From positions 1 through 9,402 of the forward strand of contig JAKADE010000082.1 of NCBI GenBank assembly GCA_021820785.1: a stretch of 9,402 nucleotides of DNA. The letters are read 5' to 3'. Origin of the DNA: Pseudomonadota bacterium. GTDB taxonomy: Bacteria; Pseudomonadota; Gammaproteobacteria; Steroidobacterales; Steroidobacteraceae. Of this stretch, positions 1-8,300 are shown one piece after another. The notes under the pieces are model-generated. The model was not told the DNA's origin and ran no database searches. It was given only the letters and a program-made list of their open reading frames with translations. Every line of letters begins with the position of its first letter. Within the stretch, counting starts at the first letter, position 1. Position numbers and translations under genes: made by a program.

Positions 1-1911
<1,911 letters not shown>

Positions 1912-2060
1912 GGAACCAGCCCTGCGGCGTCGAGCGCCGGCGGGATAAAGCACCGGGCTCGGCCCGGAACGAACAGGAAGCGGAGTGCCGCTGCGGCCGG
2001 CCGCGCGATGCGCCGCCGCAGGCCGGGGCGTGAGCCCGGCCGGCAACTCCTTGATAAATC
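1912..2060 (-). other. Spacer between the NamZ-like and YgiQ genes with a GC hairpin
   Basis: This spacer of 149 bases has no gene. It holds a perfect inverted repeat, GGCCGGG at 2021-2027 and CCCGGCC at 2035-2041, with a 7-base loop, able to form a strong RNA hairpin 20 bases after the NamZ-like stop. No U-tract follows in the direction of transcription, so it is not a standard intrinsic terminator; it may slow polymerase or protect the upstream message. A -10-like TATACT on the minus strand overlaps the NamZ-like stop (2063-2068), but no -35 partner is visible, so a separate YgiQ promoter is only a possibility. Confidence 0.4.
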
Positions 2061-3266
2061 TCAGTATATCAGAAAGGGGCGCCGCGCGTCCTGCCAGGCG
2101 GCTTCATCGGCACTCGCCAGCGCCTCGAGATCGCCGACCGCCGCCGCCGGATCATCGACCCAGCGGCGCAGGGTGTCTCCGCCGTTGATGACGTCGATCG
2201 CGAGCCGGTCGTGCTCGTATTCGTAGGGAAACTCGCGCCACAGAGGCTCCTGCGGGTGCAGGCGGCGCAGCGCCTTGAACGCCACGGCCATCAGTCGCCA
2301 GGGCCGGAATGCCCGTGGGTCGTAATGCACCGGGTCCTCGACGTGCACCTGCACCCCCGCGCAGAGCGTCCCGGCGTGCTTGTGAAACGTCGGCTCGAAC
2401 CAGCACGGCCGCAACCGGCAGCCACGCAGCCAGGCCGGCGCAAGCGCGTGCATCGTGTCGATCAGCGCCGGCACGTCGAGGCCCGGCGCGCCGAACAGCT
2501 CGAGGGGCCGTGTCGTACCGCGGCCCTCCGAAAGCGTCGTGCCCTCGAGCATCACCGTGCCCGGATAGCAGCGCGCCATGAACAGGTTCGGCGCATTCGG
2601 GCTGGGGTTGACCCAGGTGCGTTCTGCAAGCGGCCAGCCGTATCCGGGCGCGGCGTGGGGATTCCAGCCCTCGAGCGGCACCACCTGGCAATCGACATCG
2701 AGCCGCAGCGTGTGCACGAACCAGCGTGCCAGTTCCCCGAGCGTCATACCGTGACGCATCGGCATCGCACCAGCGCCGACGAAACTCTCCGCGCCCGGCT
2801 GCAGCAGCAGCCCCTCGGCCGGCCTGCCGATGGGGTTCGGCCGCTCGAGCACCCAGAGGCTCTTGCGGTGGCGCGCACAGGCCTCGAGCATGTACCGCAG
2901 CGTCGTCACGAACGTGTAGACGCGGCAGCCCAGATCCTGCAGGTCGACCAACAGGACATCGAACGTGTCCATCATCGCATCGGTGGGCCGGCGCACCTCG
3001 CCGTAGAGGCTGAATACCGGGATGCCGTGCACCGGGTCGAAGAAGTCCGGCGACTCCACCATGTTGTCCTGTTTGTCGCCGCGCAGCCCGTGCTGCGGAC
3101 CAAAGGCGGCCGTCAGACGCAGATCGCCGAGGGCCGCCAGCGCATCGAGGCTGTGCGTCAGGCCGCGGGTGAGCGAGGCCGGATGCGCGAGCAGCGCCAC
3201 GCGCCGGCCGGCGAGCGGCTTGCGCAGGGCCGGATCGGCGAGCAGACGGTCGATGCCGAATTTCAT
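2061..3266 (-). CDS. DUF1343 / NamZ-like exo-beta-N-acetylmuramidase family protein
   Basis: This 401-residue protein belongs to the DUF1343 family. Its founding enzyme, NamZ of Bacillus subtilis, removes terminal MurNAc from the non-reducing end of peptidoglycan fragments. Family landmarks in order: [10 protein letters not shown] (residues 22-31), [11 protein letters not shown] (56-66), [12 protein letters not shown] (108-119), ERPNP (141-145), NPSPNAPN (220-227), and [19 protein letters not shown] (234-252). The length matches a full single-domain member. The start MKFGIDRL was chosen because a longer in-frame extension to 3464 gives an unconserved Arg/Ala-rich leader and lies inside the upstream gene. 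The N-terminus [12 protein letters not shown] has no hydrophobic stretch, so no signal peptide is visible and the protein looks cytoplasmic, unlike secreted relatives. The start codon overlaps the stop of the DOMON-like gene by four bases (ATGA), which suggests translational coupling. The family call is secure. Muramidase activity is inferred from the family, and the PQHG motif differs from the PEHG I remember in characterised enzymes. Confidence 0.93.
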   Translation of the reverse strand: MKFGIDRLLADPALRKPLAGRRVALLAHPASLTRGLTHSLDALAALGDLRLTAAFGPQHGLRGDKQDNMVESPDFFDPVHGIPVFSLYGEVRRPTDAMMDTFDVLLVDLQDLGCRVYTFVTTLRYMLEACARHRKSLWVLERPNPIGRPAEGLLLQPGAESFVGAGAMPMRHGMTLGELARWFVHTLRLDVDCQVVPLEGWNPHAAPGYGWPLAERTWVNPSPNAPNLFMARCYPGTVMLEGTTLSEGRGTTRPLELFGAPGLDVPALIDTMHALAPAWLRGCRLRPCWFEPTFHKHAGTLCAGVQVHVEDPVHYDPRAFRPWRLMAVAFKALRRLHPQEPLWREFPYEYEHDRLAIDVINGGDTLRRWVDDPAAAVGDLEALASADEAAWQDARRPFLIY

Positions 3267-3877
3267 GCCGGATCCGTCCCCGGCCGGCGCTCGGCGCCGA
3301 GCGCATCGAGTGTGAGCGCAAATGCATCCGGATGATGGAAGTCCGGCCGTCCGGGCGCATGGCGCAGCGCCCAGTACGACAGGGCGCCGGCTGCGTCCTC
3401 GAGCACTGCGCTGAGCGCGAGCTGCAGCGGCTGGCCGCCGTCGGCATATGGCTCGGGCAGACACACGAGCGCCTCGAGCACCAGAGCATCGTCGGCACGC
3501 TGTACACGCCCCTGAGCGCCGGTGCGCTCACGGTGTCCGACCGTCAGGACCGGTGGCGCAGGCAATTCCGCCGGTGTCATCCCCACACGCCGGGCACTGA
3601 AGCGGTAGGCCTGCCACGCCAGCGACGGGGAGAAGTTGAACTCCAGGTACCCCGGTACGTCCTGAAGCGCCACGAAGGCCTCGAAACAGGTGTGCCGCCA
3701 CAACTCATCGGCGCGCGCGCCGGAAGTCTCCGCCGGCACGAGCACGTGCTGCAGCGGCCCGCTCAGGACGAAGCGCAGTGTCAACGCGTCGGCGCGCAAT
3801 CGCTGTGCCTCGGCGACGAGGACGAGTTGCGCAGCGGCAGGCGAACCGGGATGGGCGAACAGGGAGTGGTATGTCAC
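3263..3877 (-). CDS. DOMON-like domain-containing protein
   Basis: This is a small protein (204 residues from the chosen start) resembling the proteobacterial DOMON-like domain family, a beta-sandwich fold related to carbohydrate- or heme-binding domains. From the GTG start the landmarks are an early HP (FAHPGSP, residues 7-13), ELWRHTCFEAFVA (58-70), YLEFNFSPSLAWQAYRF (77-93) and YWALRHAPGRPDFHHPDAFAL (168-188). The frame is open to an ATG at 3946, which would add 23 residues (MRYDSGRC...). I prefer GTG at 3877 because relatives start a few residues before the HP motif and the extra leader looks unlike a domain. Neither start has a clear ribosome binding site, so this remains open. There is no signal peptide or membrane segment. 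The stop overlaps the start of the NamZ-like gene as ATGA, which implies linked expression and perhaps a shared job with sugar or cell-wall fragments; that link is inference. The ligand and biochemical role are unknown. Confidence 0.85.
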   Translation of the reverse strand: MTYHSLFAHPGSPAAAQLVLVAEAQRLRADALTLRFVLSGPLQHVLVPAETSGARADELWRHTCFEAFVALQDVPGYLEFNFSPSLAWQAYRFSARRVGMTPAELPAPPVLTVGHRERTGAQGRVQRADDALVLEALVCLPEPYADGGQPLQLALSAVLEDAAGALSYWALRHAPGRPDFHHPDAFALTLDALGAERRPGTDPA

Positions 3878-4006
3878 CGTGACGGAATTCCAGGACGGCG
3901 CCCCGTGAAAAATCTGCGGCGCGCAACGCCCGGAATCATAGCGCAAGGCGCAGACGGGCCGCTCGGGAGTGCGCCGCGCCGGGCGTTCCAGGGCGGGCCG
4001 GTGCGC

Positions 4007-4744
4007 TCACGGCCCTGCGGCGGCCGCCCGGCGCGCGGCGCCGGCTTTGCGGGCGCGCGCGGCATAGCTGAGCGTCCACAGCACGGTCAGCAGGCTCGCA
4101 CCGCCGAGCACGAGCGGCGAGACCGCGAGCACCGTGGCGGGCGACAGGGTGTAGATGAAGACAACGCGCAGCGTGAACTCCGCGACGAACACCAGCCCCC
4201 ACACGAGCGTGATGATCCGCTGCACTCGGCGAAAGCCCGGATACTGCCAGTACTGATCGAACTCGGCGCGCTTGCGCGGATCGTTGCCGGCCGCGAAGAA
4301 CCGCCCGAAGTAGAACATGACCGGACGGCGCGACCGCAGCAGCAACGACCCCAGGCAGACCATGCCGAATACACCGGTGAACAGCGATTCACGCAGCAGC
4401 AGCACCTTCACACCGCCGCCGAACAACAGAGCGCCGAGCCCGAACAGCAGTCCGGCGAGAATCAGCAGGCTCACCGGATCGAATTCGCGCCGCCGTCGCA
4501 GGCCATGGAGCGTCTTCAGTGTCGGGAAGACACTGGCAATGATCAGCGCGACGACCTCGGAATGTGTCAGATAGGCCATGGACGCCTGATAACAGGCCCA
4601 GGGAATGCCGCCGTCGATGAGCATCTCGCGCATCATCGGCAGGACGCCGGTTCGGCGAGCGTCCTCCACGGCGGCAGCGCCGGGATCGGGTGTCGATGCT
4701 GCGCTCGAGGGCATCACCGGAGAATCAGGGTCGGGGACAGTCAT
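4007..4744 (-). CDS. VC0807-like integral membrane protein
   Basis: This is a 245-residue multi-pass inner-membrane protein of unknown function that resembles the VC0807 family. After a Pro/Ala/Ser-rich hydrophilic N-terminus (residues 1-40), hydrophobic segments fall near 42-58, 62-79, 90-110, 121-137, 175-198 and 203-226, giving about six membrane helices. A basic loop GLRRRREFDPVSLL (81-94) and the segment LLLRESLFTGVFGMV (115-129) fit the family pattern. A charged loop (153-175) holds an aromatic DQYWQYPGF. The C-terminus is Ala/Arg-rich and probably cytoplasmic. The start at 4744 is chosen over an upstream ATG at 4873 because GGAG lies 7 bases before it (4752-4755) and the added leader would be Arg/Cys-rich without similarity. 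It is the first gene of the minus-strand block, divergent from the UvrA gene, and ends 129 bases before the preferred DOMON-like start. The membrane nature is clear; the family name rests on remembered motifs; no transport substrate can be inferred. Confidence 0.82.
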   Translation of the reverse strand: MTVPDPDSPVMPSSAASTPDPGAAAVEDARRTGVLPMMREMLIDGGIPWACYQASMAYLTHSEVVALIIASVFPTLKTLHGLRRRREFDPVSLLILAGLLFGLGALLFGGGVKVLLLRESLFTGVFGMVCLGSLLLRSRRPVMFYFGRFFAAGNDPRKRAEFDQYWQYPGFRRVQRIITLVWGLVFVAEFTLRVVFIYTLSPATVLAVSPLVLGGASLLTVLWTLSYAARARKAGAARRAAAAGP

Positions 4745-4751
4745 GAAACGT

Positions 4752-4755
4752 CTCC
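4752..4755 (-). promoter_or_regulatory. Ribosome binding site deciding the VC0807-like start
   Basis: On the minus strand GGAG lies seven bases before the ATG at 4744, a normal Shine-Dalgarno spacing. It favours this start over the in-frame ATG at 4873, whose added 43 residues look non-coding. Confidence 0.6.
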
Positions 4756-4758
4756 AGG

Positions 4759-4766
4759 GTCCGGAC
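4759..4766. repeat. Palindrome GTCCGGAC, copy 1 (VC0807-like side)
   Basis: This perfect 8-base palindrome lies 14 bases upstream of the VC0807-like start codon. An identical copy, also preceded by G, lies at 5223-5230 near the UvrA promoter region. It could be a paired operator, but such short GC-rich palindromes also arise by chance. Confidence 0.35.
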
Positions 4767-5222
4767 AAACACGATGCGGGATGGCGGTGGCGCACCGCGC
4801 GTCCCGCCGCTGCGCAGCAGTCGGCGCGATGCGACGGAGCACGAGCCCACCGCAGATCCCCCCGATGTGTCACGCGACGTCAGACTCCGGCACTCGAGCT
4901 GCCCGGCGCGTCCACCCGCCGGAGACCGCACGAGACGTCTGAACGACCTGGCTGCCCGCACCATTGCCCGCGCATCCACGAGGAACACCTCTCGCCAGTC
5001 TCGGTACGGACGCTACATCTGCCGGTACGATCCGGAGCAGTCGAAATCGTCAGGACCGGAAGGTGACACCTGTCACCCGCGCACCCGGACCACGTCCCAT
5101 GGGTGCGGCCCGCAGCCGGGACTCGGCGTCACCCGAGGTGCCCCGTCGCTTTATCCAGTACCTCGCATGTGCCTGTCCTGTATGGGAAAAACATGGATTT
5201 TGTGTGCGGGGGCGACCATCTG

Positions 5223-5230
5223 GTCCGGAC
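5223..5230. repeat. Palindrome GTCCGGAC, copy 2 (UvrA side)
   Basis: This is the second copy of the palindrome, 78 bases before the UvrA start codon and just upstream of the candidate -10 box TAGAAT. With the copy at 4759-4766 it places one copy near each of two divergent genes. A function is inference only. Confidence 0.35.
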
Positions 5231-5239
5231 GCTTTACGG

Positions 5240-5245
5240 TAGAAT
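5240..5245 (+). promoter_or_regulatory. Candidate -10 box for the UvrA gene
   Basis: TAGAAT matches five of six bases of the sigma-70 -10 consensus and stands out in this GC-rich DNA. No sequence resembling TTGACA sits 16-18 bases upstream, so the assignment is tentative. The palindrome GTCCGGAC ends ten bases before it, a place where a regulator could act. Confidence 0.3.
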
Positions 5246-5297
5246 TCGTGTGGACGTGCGCCATCCGCGCACCGACTGCCCCCATACGATCCGTCGC

Positions 5298-5308
5298 AAG
5301 GTGAAGGA
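5298..5308 (+). promoter_or_regulatory. Ribosome binding site for the UvrA gene
   Basis: The purine-rich stretch AAGGTGAAGGA directly precedes the ATG at 5309. AAGGTG (5298-5303) ends five bases before the start codon and is the likely Shine-Dalgarno core. It supports the chosen start, since the conserved UvrA N-terminus (VRGARQNNLKNLDL) begins ten residues later. Confidence 0.7.
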
Positions 5309-8300
5309 ATGACCGACGCCCCTCGAGACGTCATCCGCGTACGCGGCGCACGCCAGAACAACCTGAAGAACCTCGACCTCGATATCCCGCTCAACGAGCT
5401 GGTCGTGGTGACGGGCGTGTCAGGTTCAGGAAAGTCGTCCCTGGTGTTCGACACACTCTATGCCGAAGGCCAGCGTCGTTACGTGGAGACATTCTCCCCG
5501 TACGCACGCCAGTTCCTCGACCGCATGGACAAGCCGCAGGTCGACACCGTGGGGGGCATCCCGCCGGCCATCGCCATCGACCAGACCAACCCGGTGCGCA
5601 CCTCGCGCTCCACGGTCGGCACGATGACCGAGCTGAACGACCACCTCAAATTGCTCTTCGCCCGCACCGCGGTGCTGTACTGCCAGCGCTGCGGACATCC
5701 GGTGCGCCGCGACAGCGCCGAGAGCATTCATCAGCAGCTGCTCGAGCGCGCCGCCGCGGCGGGCGATCCGCGCCTGCTGGTCACGTTCCCGATCGAGGTG
5801 CCGGCGAACTTCAGCACCGACGAGGTGCGCGTCCTGCTCGAGAAGCAGGGATACACCCGGTTCCTCGAGCCGCCGCCGCGCCCCGGCACACCCCCGCCTG
5901 CGGGCAAACGGGGCCGCAAGAAGGCCGCGCCCGCGCCGGCGGTCACCTTCGAAGTGATCCAGGACCGCCTGCGCGCCGGCCGCACCGAGCGCAGCCGCAT
6001 CCTGGAGGCACTCGAAACGGCGCTGCGGGTCGGACGCGGCAAGGTCAACATTCACGCCGTCGATGATGCCGATCCGCCCAACACCCTGGCGGTATGGCGC
6101 TTCTCGAGCGGCCTGCACTGTGCCGAGTGCGATCTGTCCTACCAGGAGCCCTCGCCCAGTCTCTTCTCGTTCAACTCGCCGCTCGGGGCATGCGAGACCT
6201 GCCGCGGCTTCGGCCGCGTGATCGGCGTGGATTACGGCCTGGTGGTGCCGGATGACAGCAAGACGCTGCGCGGCGGCGCCATCAAGCCGTGGCAGACGCA
6301 GTCCTACGCCGAATGTCAGCAGGACCTGGAGAAGTTCGCGCGCAAGCGCGGCGTCCCGCTCGACACGCCGTGGCGGGATCTGTCCGCGCAGCAGCGCGAC
6401 TGGGTGATCGAGGGCGAGGGCGAATGGAGCAAGGGCGTTTGGTACGGCGCGAAGCGATTCTTCGCGTGGCTCGAGAGCCGCTCCTACAAAATGCACGTGC
6501 GCGTGCTCCTGTCACGCTACCGGGCCTACACCCCTTGCGAGACCTGCGGCGGCGCGCGCCTGAAGACCCAGGGACTGCTGTGGCGCATCGGCAGCCGCGA
6601 GGCGGCCGACGCGGCCCTCGGCACCGCACCGCGGTTCATGCCGCGCGGCGCCGAGTGGAGTGAGGCGCGGCGAGAGAGCCTGCCGGGACTCTCGCTGCAC
6701 GATCTGATGCTGCTGCCGGTGAACCGGGCGAGGGAGTTCTTTGCCGGCCTCACGCTGCCGAAGCCGCTCGACGAGGCCGCCGACCTGCTGCTCGAGCAGA
6801 TCCGGGCCCGCTTCGGCTACCTCGCCGACGTCGGCCTCGGATATCTGACGCTCGACCGCCAGTCGCGCACCCTCTCGGGGGGCGAAGTGCAGCGCATCAA
6901 CCTCACGACCGCGCTCGGCACTTCGCTGGTCAACACCCTGTTCGTACTCGATGAACCCTCCATCGGGCTGCATCCCCGCGACATGCAGCGGGTCATCACG
7001 GTGATGAAGCGGTTGCGCGATGCCGGCAACTCCCTGCTGGTCGTCGAGCACGACCCGCAGATCATGCTCGAAGCCGACCGCATCCTCGATCTCGGTCCCG
7101 GCGCCGGGGAGCGCGGCGGCGACATCGTCTTCTTCGGTACGCCGCGCGAAATCCGCCGCAGCGTGCGCTCGCTGACCGGGGAGTACCTCAGTGGCCGCAA
7201 GCGCGTCGGCAGCGAGCGCCCCGAGAGTCCCGGCGCGCGCGCGCCGGCGCCGGGCGAAGTTGTGGCCGAGGCCCGCTCTAACCGCTGGATCGAGCTGCGT
7301 GGCGTCACGCAGCACAATCTGAAGAACGTCGAGGTGCGCATCCCGCTGAAGCGCCTGGTGTGCGTCACCGGTGTCTCCGGCTCCGGAAAGTCCACGCTGA
7401 TCGAGGATGTGCTGTACCCCGCGCTGCTGAAATACCACGGCAAGCCGACTGAAGCGCCCGGCTCGTTCGCGGCCCTCGCCGGGGCGGAGCTCATCGACGA
7501 CGTCGTCATGGTCGACCAGAGCCCGATCGGCCGCACGACCCGCTCCAACCCGGCGAGCTACGTCGGAGCATTCGACGCCATCCGCGCCCTGTTCGCCGCG
7601 GAGCCCGCCGCGCTCGAGCGCAAGTACACCGCCGGCACGTTCAGTTTCAACTCCGGCAATGGCCGCTGTCCGACCTGCAGCGGCAACGGCTTCGAGCACG
7701 TGGAGATGCAGTTCCTCTCCGATGTGTATCTGCGCTGCCCCGACTGCAACGGCCGCCGCTACCGCGATGAGGTTCTCGACATCCGCCGCGAGGGTGCCGA
7801 CGGCCGCCGCGCAAACATCGCCGAAGTGCTGCAGATGACGGTCGCGGAGGCGCTGGCGTTCTTCCACGACTCGCGCGAAGTGTGCGCGCGACTCGCTCCG
7901 CTCGCGGACGTCGGCCTGGAGTACGTGGCCCTCGGCCAGCCGGTACCGACGCTCTCCGGCGGCGAGGCGCAGCGACTGAAACTCGCCGGCCATCTGGCCC
8001 AGGCGGGCTCCGTGCTCTCGAGCATCACGCACAAGGGCAAGCTGTTCCTGTTCGATGAGCCGACGACCGGGCTGCATTTCCAGGACGTGACGCGGCTGCT
8101 GATGGCGTTCCGCAAGCTGCTCGCGGCCGGCCACTCGCTGCTCGTGATCGAACACAACCTCGATGTGATCCGCGCCAGCGACTGGATCATCGATCTCGGC
8201 CCGGAAGGCGGCGAGGATGGCGGCAATATCGTCTGCACCGGCACGCCGGCCGAAATACGCGAGCATCCGCAGTCGCACACCGCCCAGGCGTTGCGGGAAT

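Larger units (their letters stand above)
4745..5308. promoter_or_regulatory. Divergent intergenic region between the VC0807-like and UvrA genes
   Basis: These 564 bases hold no convincing gene. Open frames crossing it (for example 4774-5304 plus) encode Arg/Pro/Thr-rich sequences without recognisable domains. The right-hand part has the only notable AT-rich patch here (5181-5205, with runs of A and T around an ACATGG) and a candidate -10 box TAGAAT at 5240-5245, 63 bases before the UvrA start, without a good -35 element. I see no clear LexA box: CTGTATGGGAAAAACATGG at 5178-5196 has a CTGT left half but no matching right half. Promoters for both flanking genes are expected here by position. 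No tRNA or intrinsic terminator was recognised. Confidence 0.55.

Noticed and set aside
2021..2041. An intrinsic terminator after the NamZ-like gene
   Set aside because: The 7-base-pair GC stem is real, but no run of T follows it on either strand, so termination is not supported.
2152..3531. A second long minus-strand frame overlapping the NamZ-like gene
   Set aside because: It is an out-of-frame reading of the same strand and has no domain; the 2061-3266 frame carries all the DUF1343 motifs.
3332..4942. A 536-codon plus-strand open frame opposite the DOMON-like and VC0807-like genes
   Set aside because: The product is Gln/Arg/His-rich low-complexity sequence, while the opposite strand encodes recognisable proteins.
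5178..5196. A possible LexA (SOS) box upstream of the UvrA gene
   Set aside because: Only the left half resembles CTGT; the right half does not form the required inverted repeat with correct spacing.
4774..5304. A 176-codon plus-strand open frame filling the intergenic region before the UvrA gene
   Set aside because: The product is Arg/Thr/Pro/Ser-rich without motifs, and no ribosome binding site supports the start; the region is better read as regulatory.
5426..6496. A 356-codon minus-strand open frame inside the UvrA gene
   Set aside because: It is a shadow of the strongly conserved UvrA N-terminal half, with no recognisable protein features.
6512..8278. A 588-codon open frame on the minus strand opposite the UvrA gene
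   Set aside because: Its Ala/Arg/Glu/Val/His-rich product mirrors conserved UvrA codons and repeats because UvrA modules repeat; there is no independent domain.
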